Source: TMP-24 sp046348855
GTDB taxonomy: Bacteria; Pseudomonadota; Alphaproteobacteria; Rhodobacterales; Rhodobacteraceae
Direction: 5' to 3'
DNA length: 64,000 nucleotides
NCBI GenBank assembly: GCA_046348855.1
Contig: JAXMDK010000003.1
Location: 62,001 to 126,000, forward strand
Positions 1-10,870 of the stretch are shown in pieces. Each line of letters opens with the position of its first letter. Positions within the stretch are counted from its first letter, which is position 1. The notes beneath the pieces are model-generated. The model saw only the letters and a program-made list of their open reading frames with translations, made no database searches and had not been told where the DNA came from. The translations under genes and the position numbers were made by a program.

Positions 1-1134
1 CACGCCCATCGCCTCCAGCGGGCGCACTGCGTAGAAATCGCCGGCCCAGCAGTTGATCCCGTCGCGCGCCAAGGCCTCGGACACCGGCTCGGCCGGCCGG
101 TCCAGCGCCACGGCCACCGTCGGCGCGCGCCGGTCCGCATCGCGCGGCCCGATCAGGCGCAGGTCGTTGCGGGCCGCCAGATAGTCGAGGAGCGGCTGGC
201 ACAGTGCGGTCTCGTGGGCGCGGATCAGATCGTGCACCGCCGCGCCTCGCCGCGCCGCGTTCGGCTCAGGCGGGAAGTGATGGGCGTGCAGGGCGTCGAA
301 ATAGTCGGCGATCCCGGCGGCGGCGGCGACCTGGGCATGGTCCGGTCCGGCCGGGGTGAAACGCTTGTAAAGCGTGCTGCCGTTGAAATAGTGGCCCTGG
401 TTGGCCAGCCCCATGCCGAAGCCTTCGCGGATGACCATGATCCCCTGATGGGGGCCATAGACCTTGTAGGCCGAGAACAGATAGACGTCCGCCCCCAGCG
501 CGCCGACGTCAGGCAGGCCGTGCGGGGCGTAGCTGACCCCGTCGACGCAGGCCGCCGCCCCCGCCTTGTGGACCATCTCGACGATCCCGGCCACCGGGTT
601 GATCTCGGCCACCACGTTGGAACAATGCGGAAAGCACACCAGCCGCACCCGCCCGTCCGCCAGCAGCGGCGCCAGCGTTTCGGGGTCGAGATGGCCGGTC
701 TCGGGGTCGATCCGCCATTCGCGCACCTCGATCCCGTCGGCCGCCAGCCGCCGCCAGGGGCCGGAGTTGGCCTCATGGTCCTGGTTGGTGACGACGATCG
801 CGGCGCCGGGCTTCAGGGTCTGGCGCATCGCCTGGGCCAGCACATAGGTGTTGGCGGTGGTCGAGGGGCCGAAGCTGACCTCGTGGGTCGCCACCCCCAT
901 CATCGCCGCCAGCCGCGCCCGCGCCTCGTCCATCTCGGCCCCGCCGGCCTGCGCCGCCGCATAAGGCGCATAGGGCTGCACCTTGCGTTCGCGGTAAAAA
1001 CGGGTCAGCCGGTCGATCACCGGACCGCAGGCATAGGAGCCGCCGGCATTTTCAAAAAACGCCTGGTCCTTCAGGCCCGCCACGGCAAAGGCGGGAAACT
1101 GGCTGCGCACGAATGTCAGGTCAAGCTTGGTCAC
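1..1134 (-). CDS. Aminotransferase class V, cysteine desulfurase-like (partial)
   Basis: The frame is open for 378 codons and runs off the left edge, so the C-terminus is missing. It starts at GTG 1134, preceded by a strong AGGAGG eight bases upstream; ATG-only gene calling would miss it. The protein shows an N-terminal FFENAGGS motif, an NQDHEANSGPW segment and a PLP-lysine context SAYKVYGPHQG near residue 215. This fits the fold-type I PLP enzymes of the cysteine desulfurase/selenocysteine lyase superfamily, probably the desulfurase-like branch without an IscU partner. It is divergent from the binding-protein genes. The substrate is unknown. Confidence 0.85.
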   Translation of the reverse strand, partial: MTKLDLTFVRSQFPAFAVAGLKDQAFFENAGGSYACGPVIDRLTRFYRERKVQPYAPYAAAQAGGAEMDEARARLAAMMGVATHEVSFGPSTTANTYVLAQAMRQTLKPGAAIVVTNQDHEANSGPWRRLAADGIEVREWRIDPETGHLDPETLAPLLADGRVRLVCFPHCSNVVAEINPVAGIVEMVHKAGAAACVDGVSYAPHGLPDVGALGADVYLFSAYKVYGPHQGIMVIREGFGMGLANQGHYFNGSTLYKRFTPAGPDHAQVAAAAGIADYFDALHAHHFPPEPNAARRGAAVHDLIRAHETALCQPLLDYLAARNDLRLIGPRDADRRAPTVAVALDRPAEPVSEALARDGINCWAGDFYAVRPLEAMGV

Positions 1135-1372
1135 GGGGCAATCCTCCTTGCGATCTTCCTCAACTCCGGCGGCGACCTGCCCTTCGCATGTGCCCCGCAG
1201 GCATGGCAGGTCTTCCAGCCGAGCCGGGAAGTCCTTCCGGGAAAGGCCGTCCGGCAGACCCGGCGCGCCGCAAAGGGACATCCCGCCGAGTCGCCGAAGT
1301 GATAGCGCGCCCGCGCCCGCATGGAAAGCGCGTCCCCGGCGAAGGCCCGCCGGAACGTGATCGACGAACGGC

Positions 1373-1400
1373 TTGCTTTTTATCAAGCCTCGGTTAAACT
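1373..1400 (+). promoter_or_regulatory. Putative sigma-70 promoter of first binding-protein gene
   Basis: TTGCTT (1373–1378), a 16-base spacer and TAAACT (1395–1400) lie just upstream of the ribosome site GGGGAGG. The -35 overlaps an inverted repeat, GGCTTG-N8-CAAGCC (1370–1389), and the -10 abuts a 10-bp palindrome TTTGATCAAA (1400–1409). Either could be an operator. Assigned by eye only. Confidence 0.35.
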
Positions 1401-1429
1401 TTGATCAAAATATCCTGGGGAGGATCATC

Positions 1430-2479
1430 ATGAAATTCTGCACGGGCCTTGCAGCCCTGAGTGTCGTTGCGGCCCTTGCCCTGCCAGCCCGGGCCGACGA
1501 CCCCGGCCTGGTGGTGCTCGACTGGGCCGGGCTCGACATCGAGGGGGCCTATGCCCAGTACAAGGAAAAGAACGGCGACAAGCCGACCTATGCCTTCTTC
1601 GGATCGGACGACGAGGCGTTCCAGAAGCTGGCGTCGGGCTTTACCGCCGACGTGGTCGAACCCTGTTCGCAGATGGTGCAGAAATACCGCGACGCCGGGC
1701 TGATCGTGCCCTGGGATCCCAAGCGCATCCCCGACCTGAAGGACGTGGACCCGAGGTTCCTGAAATCCAGGGTCTTTCAGGATGACAAGGGCCTGTGGTT
1801 CATTCCGACCAACTGGGGGGTGACGGCGGTCGCCTACAACACCAAGGAGGTCCCGGCGGCGGATGTTTCGACGCTGCAGGTCTTTGCCGATCCGAAATAT
1901 GCCGGGCGCATCTCGCTGCCCAACTCGTCCGACGACGTCTGGGCGCTGGCCTATCTCGCCACCGGCGTGACCAGTTGGGACCACATCAGCGACGACCAGT
2001 TCAAGGCGGCGGCCGACTGGCTGCGCAAGGTCCATCCCAACGTGCGCGCCTACTGGAACGATTCGGCCGAACTGCAGCAGCTGATGGCCTCGGGCGAGGT
2101 GCTGGTCGCCTGGTCGTGGAACGACACGGTCGCCGGGCTGAAGGCCCAGGGCTTCCCGGCGGCGCTGGAACGCAGCCCGAAGGAAGGCTCGTCGGACTGG
2201 CTTTGCGGCTATGTCAAAGCCAAGAACGGCCAGGGCCAGGAACAGAAGGCCTACGATTTCATCAACTCGTGGCTCCGGCCCGAGGTCGCCCCGGCGCTGG
2301 TCGCGGCGCTTGGCTATGGCCATACCAACAAGGCCGGCATGGCGATGGTGGACCCCAAGGCGCTGGACGACGCGGGGCTCGGCCCGGTCCATGCGCCGAT
2401 CTTTTCGCAGACCCCGAAGGATCCGGCCCTGCATGAACACCAGCTGGCCGAATTCGAGAAGATCAAGGCCGGGTTCTGA
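1430..2479 (+). CDS. Polyamine-type ABC transporter substrate-binding protein (PotD-like), copy 1
   Basis: A 349-aa exported protein with a signal peptide ending near PARADD. The start is ATG 1430 with GGGGAGG upstream, rather than the in-frame upstream TTG. The body is PotD/spermidine-putrescine-type periplasmic binding protein: a DWAG first strand, FFGSDDEAFQKL, and a long NSSDDVWALAYLATG segment. The next gene is a close paralogue that ends in the same EFEKIKAGF. No permease or ATPase gene follows, so the transporter partners must lie elsewhere. The ligand is inferred only as a polyamine or related cation. Confidence 0.85.
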   Translation: MKFCTGLAALSVVAALALPARADDPGLVVLDWAGLDIEGAYAQYKEKNGDKPTYAFFGSDDEAFQKLASGFTADVVEPCSQMVQKYRDAGLIVPWDPKRIPDLKDVDPRFLKSRVFQDDKGLWFIPTNWGVTAVAYNTKEVPAADVSTLQVFADPKYAGRISLPNSSDDVWALAYLATGVTSWDHISDDQFKAAADWLRKVHPNVRAYWNDSAELQQLMASGEVLVAWSWNDTVAGLKAQGFPAALERSPKEGSSDWLCGYVKAKNGQGQEQKAYDFINSWLRPEVAPALVAALGYGHTNKAGMAMVDPKALDDAGLGPVHAPIFSQTPKDPALHEHQLAEFEKIKAGF

Positions 2480-2484
2480 TCCGC

Positions 2485-2554
2485 CTGCCCCGCCTGCCGC
2501 CCCGTCCTGCCCACCAAATGGGCGGTTGCCGGGACCGGGCGGAAGGCGGGGCAG
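2485..2554 (+). other. Large imperfect hairpin between the two binding-protein genes
   Basis: CTGCCCCGCCT-G-CCGCCC (2485–2502) pairs with GGGCGG-A-AGGCGGGGCAG (2537–2554). That is 17 base pairs around one G/A mismatch, and a second small hairpin, GCCCA/TGGGC, sits in the loop. There is no T-run, so it is more likely an mRNA-stabilising or processing structure than a terminator. It sits 6 bases after the first stop codon. Confidence 0.55.
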
Positions 2555-2670
2555 AAAACTTGCGCCACCGCCGCCGGCGGCGCTTGAACTGCCGGATCGG
2601 CTGCGCTTAGCTGGCGCCAGACCGTCCGGTCCCCCGCCGCCCCCGCGCGGCCAACCTGTTGGGAGAAGTG

Positions 2671-3717
2671 ATGACACGTCATACCCTGTTCGCCGCCGCC
2701 GCGGCGCTGCTGATCGCCTTGCCGGCCCATGCCGACGACAAGGATCTGCTGGTCCTCGACTGGGCCGGCTTCGATGTGCAAGGGCTCTGGCAGGCCTACA
2801 AGGACAAGAACGGCGACAAGCCGACCTATGCCTTCTTCGGCTCGGACGACGAGGCGTTCCAGAAAGTGTCGTCGGGCTTCAAGGCCGACGTGGTGCACCC
2901 CTGCGCGCAGATGGTGTCGAAATACCGCGAGGCCAACCTGATCGAGCCGTGGGACGTCTCGAAGATCCCCGAGTTCAAGAACATCAACCCGAAATTCCTG
3001 AACTCTAAGGTGTTCCAGGATGACAAGGGCGTCTGGTACATCCCGACCGACTGGGGCGTGACCGCCATCGCCTACAACACCAAGGAAGTGCCCGAGGCCG
3101 ACGTCAAGACCCTGCAGGTCTTCGCCGATCCCAAGTACGCCGGCCGCGTGTCGCTGCCCAACTCGTCCGACGACGTCTGGGCGCTGGCCTATCTCGCCAC
3201 CGGCGTCACCGACTGGACCAACATCACCGACGCCCAGTTCAAGGCCGCCGCCGACTGGCTGCGCAAGGTCCATCCCAACGTCCGCTCCTACTGGAACGAT
3301 TCCGCCGAGATGAGCCAGATCATGGCCTCGGGCGAGGTGCTGATCGCCTGGTCGTGGAACGACGGGGTGAACTACCTGAAGAAGGACAACTTCCCGGTGG
3401 GCTTCGAGCGCGCGCCGACCGAAGGCATCTCGACCTGGTTCTGCGGCCTCGTCAACATGAAGGACGGGCCGGGCAAGGAAGAAAAGGCCTATGACTATGT
3501 GAATTCGTGGCTGCGCAACGATGCCGCCCCGGCGCTGGTCGATGCGATCGGCTATGGCCATTCCAACGTCGAGGCGATGAAGGCAATGGACCAGAAGGTG
3601 CTGGACGACGCCGGTCTCGGCGCCATCTCGGTGCCGATCCTCGCGCAGGTGCCGAACTCCAACGAGCTGCGCCAGAAGGAACTGGACGAGTTCGAAAAGA
3701 TCAAGGCCGGATTCTGA
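2671..3717 (+). CDS. Polyamine-type ABC transporter substrate-binding protein (PotD-like), copy 2
   Basis: A 348-aa exported protein with a signal sequence ending PAHADD. It is paralogous to the preceding gene; by eye roughly two thirds of residues match, with long identical blocks such as PNSSDDVWALAYLATGV. The start is taken as ATG 2671 with GGGAGAAG just upstream; TTG 2659 and GTG 2668 are in frame too. Divergence is concentrated at the ligand-side segments, for example NDTVAGLKAQ versus NDGVNYLKKD, so the two may bind different ligands. A strong terminator follows. Confidence 0.85.
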   Translation: MTRHTLFAAAAALLIALPAHADDKDLLVLDWAGFDVQGLWQAYKDKNGDKPTYAFFGSDDEAFQKVSSGFKADVVHPCAQMVSKYREANLIEPWDVSKIPEFKNINPKFLNSKVFQDDKGVWYIPTDWGVTAIAYNTKEVPEADVKTLQVFADPKYAGRVSLPNSSDDVWALAYLATGVTDWTNITDAQFKAAADWLRKVHPNVRSYWNDSAEMSQIMASGEVLIAWSWNDGVNYLKKDNFPVGFERAPTEGISTWFCGLVNMKDGPGKEEKAYDYVNSWLRNDAAPALVDAIGYGHSNVEAMKAMDQKVLDDAGLGAISVPILAQVPNSNELRQKELDEFEKIKAGF

Positions 3718-3743
3718 TCCGCCCGCCCCGGTCCTGACATCAG

Positions 3744-3770
3744 CCGCCGCCCGGAAACGGGCGGCGGTTT
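3744..3770 (+). terminator. Rho-independent terminator after the binding-protein genes
   Basis: A perfect 10-bp stem, CCGCCGCCCG/CGGGCGGCGG, with a GAAA loop is followed by TTTCG. It separates the binding-protein genes from the downstream DMT transporter. Confidence 0.85.
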
Positions 3771-3829
3771 CGCTTTGGCGGCGGGCGTGACCGCTTGCCC
3801 CGGCCGCGCCGCGCCTCTAGGGTCGGCCA

Positions 3830-4708
3830 ATGACCGCCCGCCGCCTCCCTGCCTCGCCCAACATCCAGGGCATTTTCCTGAACCTTTCCGCGATCTTCAT
3901 CTTTTCGATGATGGACGCGCTGGCCAAGCATCTGGTCCAGTCCAACTATCCGGCGCTTCAGGTCGTGTGGACACGCTATGTAGGCCAGACGCTGATCCTG
4001 TCGGTCCTGATCGCGCCGCGCGCGGCCCACCTGCTGGCCACCCGCCACCCGCTCTTCCAGGCGGCGCGGTCGGTGGCGCAGTTTGGCGCCTCGGCCTTCT
4101 TCTTCCTGTCGCTCGGCAAGATCGAACTGGCCTCGGCCACAACACTGGCCGATCTCAGCCCGTTGCTGATCACGCTCGGCGCCGCGCTGTTTCTGGGCGA
4201 AAGCATCGGCCCGCGGCGGCTGATCGCCATCGCCATCGCCATCGCCGGGGCGCTTCTGGTGATCCGGCCGGGGTCGGACATCTTTTCGCCCGCCGCACTT
4301 CTGCCGCTGGCCTGCGCCTGCTCCTTCGCGACCTTCGCGCTCCTGACCCGGGCGATGGGGCCGGGCGAAGGGCTGCTGACCTCGCTCTTCTATGCGGCGC
4401 TTTTCGGCACGCTCATCACCAGCGCAATCCTGCCCTTCATCTGGGTGCCGGTCGCGATGGGGGATCTGTGGGCCTTCGTCCTGATCGGGCTTCTGGGCAC
4501 GCTGGCGCAGGTCTGCCTGATCCGCGCCTACGCCCGCGCCTCGGCCGCCGCCATCGCCCCGTTCGGCTATTCCGGCATTCTCTTCGCCACCATCTGGGGG
4601 CTGGTCTTTTTCGGCGAATGGCCCGACCGGCTGACCATCCTGGGTGCGCTTGTGATCGTGGGCGCAGGTCTTTATGTCTGGCACCGAGAGGCGCGCGCCG
4701 CTTCGTGA
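3830..4708 (+). CDS. DMT-superfamily (EamA) transporter
   Basis: A 292-aa protein made of two repeated five-helix EamA halves, about ten hydrophobic segments in all, of normal length for the family. The first half contains SMMDALAKHLV and ends at the LGESIGPRRLIAI segment; the second ends with FFGEWPDRLTILGALVIVGAGLYV. It is an inner-membrane drug/metabolite transporter; the substrate cannot be read from the sequence. It lies 22 bases upstream of the acyltransferase gene and probably shares its transcript. Confidence 0.85.
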   Translation: MTARRLPASPNIQGIFLNLSAIFIFSMMDALAKHLVQSNYPALQVVWTRYVGQTLILSVLIAPRAAHLLATRHPLFQAARSVAQFGASAFFFLSLGKIELASATTLADLSPLLITLGAALFLGESIGPRRLIAIAIAIAGALLVIRPGSDIFSPAALLPLACACSFATFALLTRAMGPGEGLLTSLFYAALFGTLITSAILPFIWVPVAMGDLWAFVLIGLLGTLAQVCLIRAYARASAAAIAPFGYSGILFATIWGLVFFGEWPDRLTILGALVIVGAGLYVWHREARAAS

Positions 4709-4729
4709 AGGACGGGTGACGGGCGGCCG

Positions 4730-5605
4730 ATGCCACGCGAGCGGACCGAGGATCAGAAGCGCACCGACTGGGCGGTCAATCTTGGCCTTCGTGCCCTGAT
4801 CTGGCTGGCGCTGATCCTGCCCTACGGCTGGCGGGTGCCGCTGATGGGCTGGCTCAGCCGCCGCATCGTCGCGCCGCTGGCCGGCTATCGCCGGCGGGCG
4901 CTGGCGCATCTGGCGATGATCCTTCCCGACCTGCCCGAGGCCGAGCGCATCCGCATCGCCGACGAATGCTGCGACAATGCCGGCCGCACCCTGATCGAGA
5001 ACTATTCGACGCGCGGCTTCCTGATCCGGCTGCGCCGGGCGCCGGTCGGCGGCGAGGGGCTGGCCGCGCTTCAGGCCGCGCAGGCGGCGGGGCGGCCGGT
5101 GGTGCTGGTCTCGGGCCATTTCGGCAACTACGAGGCGGCGCGCGCCGCGCTGGTCGGGCGCGGCTACCAAATCGGCGGGCTCTACCGGCCGATGGCCAAC
5201 GCCTATTTCAACGCCCACTATGTGCGCACGATGGAGGCGTTCGGCGGCCCGGTCTTTCCCCAGGGCCGCCAGGGCACGGCGGGCTTCGTCCGCCACCTGA
5301 AGGCGGGGGGGCTGCTGGTCCTGCTGTTCGATCAGCATGTGGTCGGCGCCGACCGCCTGCCCTTCATGGGCCAGCAGGTGCGCACCGCCACCTCGGCGGC
5401 GGAACTGGCGCTGCGCTATGGCGCCGACCTCATCCCCTTCTATGCGACCCGCCGCCCCGACGGGCTGGATTTCGACATCGAACTGGAGGCCCCGGTTCCG
5501 CACAGCGATCCGGTGACGATGACGATCCAGATGAACCAGAGCTTGGAGGCGCGCGTCCGCGCCCATCCCGGCCAGTGGTTCTGGATTCATCGCCGGTGGA
5601 AGTAG
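4730..5605 (+). CDS. Lysophospholipid/lipid A-type acyltransferase (LpxL/HtrB family)
   Basis: A 291-aa protein with the family H-x4-E catalytic motif in SGHFGNYE (H130, E135) and a downstream LLVLLFDQHVVGAD block. An N-terminal hydrophobic stretch (about residues 20–38) anchors it to the inner membrane. It should transfer a fatty acyl chain to a lipid A precursor or a related lysolipid. It probably shares a transcript with the DMT gene. A dispersed repeat begins 19 bases after its stop. Which acceptor it uses is not determined. Confidence 0.8.
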   Translation: MPRERTEDQKRTDWAVNLGLRALIWLALILPYGWRVPLMGWLSRRIVAPLAGYRRRALAHLAMILPDLPEAERIRIADECCDNAGRTLIENYSTRGFLIRLRRAPVGGEGLAALQAAQAAGRPVVLVSGHFGNYEAARAALVGRGYQIGGLYRPMANAYFNAHYVRTMEAFGGPVFPQGRQGTAGFVRHLKAGGLLVLLFDQHVVGADRLPFMGQQVRTATSAAELALRYGADLIPFYATRRPDGLDFDIELEAPVPHSDPVTMTIQMNQSLEARVRAHPGQWFWIHRRWK

Positions 5606-5934
5606 GGGGGCGATCTACCGGGCAAGATCACATCGAATCGAAGCTTCCCGGGGCCGGTTTTCCCTTCCCGGACCGATCAGGTGACTCGCCAGTGGCGCGT
5701 CACCCGGTCTGGTTGGCCGAAGCGCAAGCGCAGGCCAAGGGGGGTTAAGCCGTCGCCAACGTTCATGCACGAACGGCACCCGCCCAGGTGGGGGCAAAGC
5801 CCCCGCCGCCCGGAGGGGGGGCTGGCCGTGCGCTTGGCGCATGGCCCGGGCAGGCTGAAATCAATCACCAACTGCGCGACGCAACGGCCTCGCGCTCATT
5901 CGCAGCAGTAGAATCCAAGTTGTGCGACTGCGAT
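5606..5934. other. Gene-free gap with several hairpins
   Basis: I see no gene in these 329 bases. They hold the dispersed repeat at 5624–5681, an almost perfect inverted repeat GTGACTCGCCA/TGGCGCGTCAC around 5680–5703, and a GGGGGC-AAA-GCCCCC hairpin around 5792–5806. The last could terminate the acyltransferase transcript, although no T-run follows. Confidence 0.5.
5624..5681 (+). repeat. Dispersed intergenic repeat, copy A
   Basis: It begins AAGATCACATC and ends CCCGGACCGATCAGG. About three quarters of positions match the sequence at 63940–64000. Both copies start shortly after the stop codon of a plus-strand gene. Both can form a CGGTYY/GGACCG stem; this copy uses G·T pairs where the other has G-C, which suggests a conserved RNA structure. 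Confidence 0.6.
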
Positions 5935-6636
5935 CTACCGCGCCAGCGCCGCCGCCAGAATCCGGCCCGGCCCCTCTTCCTGGATCAGCACCACCGCCGG
6001 CTGGTCGCCATCGGACCGCACTTCCAGTTCCAGCGGGCTCTGCCCGTCCCAGCGGCCGATCTCGCGCCAGCTGGTGACGGTGTTGGCATAGGTGATGACC
6101 TGGCCGGCGTTCTCGCCGCGGTCGATGGCGACGGTGGCGCGCGGCAGATAGCGCACCAGTTCCACCACCACCGGCCCGTCAAGGCCGGGCACCGCCGGGG
6201 CGCGCACGGTCAGCGAAGCGCCGTCGCGGCTCAACTGCAGGTCGGGTGCGTCCGCGCCTCCGGCCGGCTCCAGCACCTCGGCCAGCGCCGCGGCATCGCT
6301 GCCGACGATCATGTCCTTGCCGTTGACCACCATCTGCGGCGTGTAGATCATCTTTTCGCCCGCCGCCCGCGCATAGTCGCGCTGGCGTTCGGCAAAGGCC
6401 GGATCGCCGAACGTATCCTTCCAGCCGATATAGTCCCAATAGTCGACATGCAGCGCCAGGGCGATCACCTCGGGACGGGCGGCCAGCTGTTCCAGCAGCG
6501 CATCTGCCGGCGGGCAGGACGAACAGCCCTCGGAGGTGTAAAGCTCGACAACCGCCGGGCGCTCGACCGACTGCGCCCACAGCGGCCCGCCGGCCGGGGC
6601 CACGGCGAACAGAAGCGGCAGCAGTAGGGATTTCAT
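5935..6636 (-). CDS. Secreted DUF1223 thioredoxin-like protein
   Basis: A 233-aa protein with a signal peptide (about residues 1–21), then VELYTSEGCSSCPPAD with a CxxC pair (C38, C41) and LHVDYWDYIGWKD. These are the hallmarks of DUF1223, a thioredoxin-fold periplasmic family of unknown role. The start is ATG 6636; an in-frame TTG 45 bases upstream would spoil the signal peptide. It is divergent from acnA, and the two share a 239-bp control region. Confidence 0.8.
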   Translation of the reverse strand: MKSLLLPLLFAVAPAGGPLWAQSVERPAVVELYTSEGCSSCPPADALLEQLAARPEVIALALHVDYWDYIGWKDTFGDPAFAERQRDYARAAGEKMIYTPQMVVNGKDMIVGSDAAALAEVLEPAGGADAPDLQLSRDGASLTVRAPAVPGLDGPVVVELVRYLPRATVAIDRGENAGQVITYANTVTSWREIGRWDGQSPLELEVRSDGDQPAVVLIQEEGPGRILAAALAR

Positions 6637-6763
6637 CGAAGCGTGACCCGTTCTTCTCAGGGTCGGTGGCGGCCCTGCCAAACCCTAGCCCGTCGCCGGG
6701 CCTTTCGCCAATCAAGCCTGTTGGCGACGCCCGCAAGTTTCCGTGACACCGCCGGGCATTATT

Positions 6764-6789
6764 GCATACCACGGGATACTGTGGCATAC
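6764..6789. promoter_or_regulatory. Possible operator upstream of acnA
   Basis: GCATACCAC and GTGGCATAC are separated by eight bases. Together they give an inverted CCAC/GTGG core and a repeated GCATAC. Sites of this general look are bound by GntR-type dimers, but no specific regulator can be assigned. Confidence 0.3.
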
Positions 6790-6875
6790 AACGGCGCAGA
6801 CCCCACTTGATCCAGCCCGGTTCATCGGGCATTAGCCTCTGGCCGCTATCACGGCCCGCCGGAAGGGAGACCGCC

Positions 6876-9626
<2,751 letters not shown>

Positions 9627-9650
9627 GCTTGCCCGGCGCGCACATTCAGG

Positions 9651-9676
9651 GGCCCCGGCCGGCTGCCGGGGCCTTT
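9651..9676 (+). terminator. acnA terminator
   Basis: GGCCCCGGC and GCCGGGGCC form a 9-bp stem with a five-base loop followed by TTTCG, 24 bases after the acnA stop codon. Confidence 0.8.
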
Positions 9677-9838
9677 CGCATTCCGGCGGCAGCCCAGAGC
9701 CGCCTCAGGCGTTGCAGAATGGCGGAATCACCCCCGCGATTTGCAATATCCGGGCCTCGGCGGCGGGCCGTTTGGTAAACGATCCCCGGTCCCCGGCAGC
9801 CCCCGAGCCCCGCCGAATCTGGGCCGTTAGCCCTAAAC

Positions 9839-9946
9839 CTGTCTAAAAGTTAGCAACCCGGGCAGAGGCTGAAACAATGATTTTCAACCCTCGGCATGCA
9901 CTCTCAACCATGAACGCTTGGGCCGCAAACCGCCCTGGGTTATAGT
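9839..9946 (+). promoter_or_regulatory. Upstream block and promoter of tandem sRNA unit 1
   Basis: A conserved block starts with CTGTCTAAAAGTTAGCAACC and continues with CTGAAACAATG. The -35 TTGGGC begins exactly 79 bases after the block start (9918), followed by a 17-base spacer and the -10 TATAGT (9941–9946). The block contains the inverted repeat CTAA-AAG-TTAG. The fixed spacing across three copies suggests a binding site for an activator. Confidence 0.65.
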
Positions 9947-9952
9947 CAATTC

Positions 9953-10149
9953 ATCAGAACGATACCGATTGAACGAAGAATTTCAGACGCCGCGGACGCC
10001 GATGCGGGGGATTGCTTCCCGGGGCCAGGTGGCAGGTTGGTGACAGGATCGCCGGATTGTGCGGCGGTCGACATAGGCAGATGCAGCGAGCATTTCCGTC
10101 GCAGGACACTGTTCCAGAGAACGCCCCGCCCCGCCGGTCGGGGCGTTTT
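9953..10149 (+). ncRNA. Putative small RNA, tandem unit 1
   Basis: A predicted transcript of about 197 nt runs from just after TATAGT to a GC-rich terminator. It has no convincing reading frame with a ribosome site. It aligns along its whole length with unit 2, including AGAACGATAC-GATTGAACGAA near the 5′ end and CCAGAGAACGCCCC at the 3′ end. The 5′ end is inferred from the promoter position. Rhodobacteraceae are known to carry multicopy trans-acting sRNAs, but I do not recognise this one. Confidence 0.6.
10120..10149 (+). terminator. Terminator of sRNA unit 1
   Basis: AACGCCCCG/CGGGGCGTT stem (9 bp), ten-base loop CCCCGCCGGT, then TTTTC. The same stem and nearly the same loop recur at 10576 and 11032. 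Confidence 0.85.
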
Positions 10150-10293
10150 CCGTTGTGGACCCGGCCCGATACTGGCGGTAACGCCCGGCGAATCCCCCCC
10201 TGCCAGGCCGCGCCAGAATGGAAGGTGGCCACGGCCGCTGCACCGCACGTCAAAGCGACGATGATGCCAATATCCGGCCGAAACCGCCAAAAC

Positions 10294-10401
10294 CTGTCTA
10301 AAAGTTAGCAACCCTGAAAGAGGCTGAAACAATGATTTTCACGCCACTACCAGCATTTCGGCCCTGCGGCGCTTGGGCGGAAAGCCGACCTGCGGTATAG
10401 T
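10294..10401 (+). promoter_or_regulatory. Upstream block and promoter of tandem sRNA unit 2
   Basis: The block starts at 10294 with CTGTCTAAAAGTTAGCAACC and continues with GAGGCTGAAACAATGATTTT. The -35 TTGGGC lies at 10373, again 79 bases from the block start, followed by a 17-base spacer and TATAGT (10396–10401). Both hexamers and both spacings are identical to unit 1. Confidence 0.65.
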
Positions 10402-10407
10402 CATTTC

Positions 10408-10605
10408 ATACAGAACGATACAGATTGAACGAAACTTTTCAGATGCTGCCGACGCCGAGAAAGGGGATTTGCCCCAGGGCTAGGTGGCGAATTGGTCAAG
10501 GGATCGCAGGCAGTTTGACGCGATCGGCTTTACAGGACACGGCGACAATTCCCGTCGCACGACGCAACTCCAGAGAACGCCCCGCCCCGCCGGTCGGGGC
10601 GTTTT
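10408..10605 (+). ncRNA. Putative small RNA, tandem unit 2
   Basis: A predicted transcript of about 198 nt, closest to unit 1; by eye about 70% of positions align. It contains a small GGGGATTTGCCCC hairpin in the first half and ends in the shared terminator. No reading frame is shared between units 1 and 2, which argues for RNA rather than peptide function. The 144 bases between the unit 1 terminator and this unit's upstream block show nothing I can identify. Confidence 0.6.
10576..10605 (+). terminator. Terminator of sRNA unit 2
   Basis: Same 9-bp AACGCCCCG/CGGGGCGTT stem and same ten-base loop as unit 1, followed by TTTTC. Confidence 0.85.
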
Positions 10606-10756
10606 CTGTTTGGGGGCGGCGGCAGACCTGCCCCCCTCCTGGTGCCCCCCGCGAATCCCCGCCTGAACCCCGGGCCGAGCAAGCCCCGCCGTTTCCGGTC
10701 GGCACCTGCTCCAGCAAGGCCCGAACCCGCCCGGCACCGCCATTTACCCCGAAAAC

Positions 10757-10864
10757 CTGTCTAAAAGTTAGCAACCCCGAGAGAGCCTGAAACAATGTAT
10801 TTCACGCCCCCCGCTCGCGAGAGCCATTATTTTCATTCAGTTTTTTCGTGATTCACGTTACATT
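10757..10864 (+). promoter_or_regulatory. Upstream block and promoter of tandem sRNA unit 3
   Basis: The block begins at 10757. The element exactly 79 bases downstream is TTCAGT (10836–10841), followed by a 17-base spacer and TACATT (10859–10864). The hexamers have drifted from TTGGGC/TATAGT, but position and spacing are identical, which independently supports the promoter assignment. The surrounding DNA is AT-richer than in units 1 and 2. Confidence 0.5.
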
Positions 10865-10870
10865 AAGATC

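Noticed and set aside
1400..1409. FNR-type site in the promoter of the first binding-protein gene
   Set aside because: TTTGATCAAA lacks the four-base spacer between TTGAT and ATCAA, so it is only a short palindrome.
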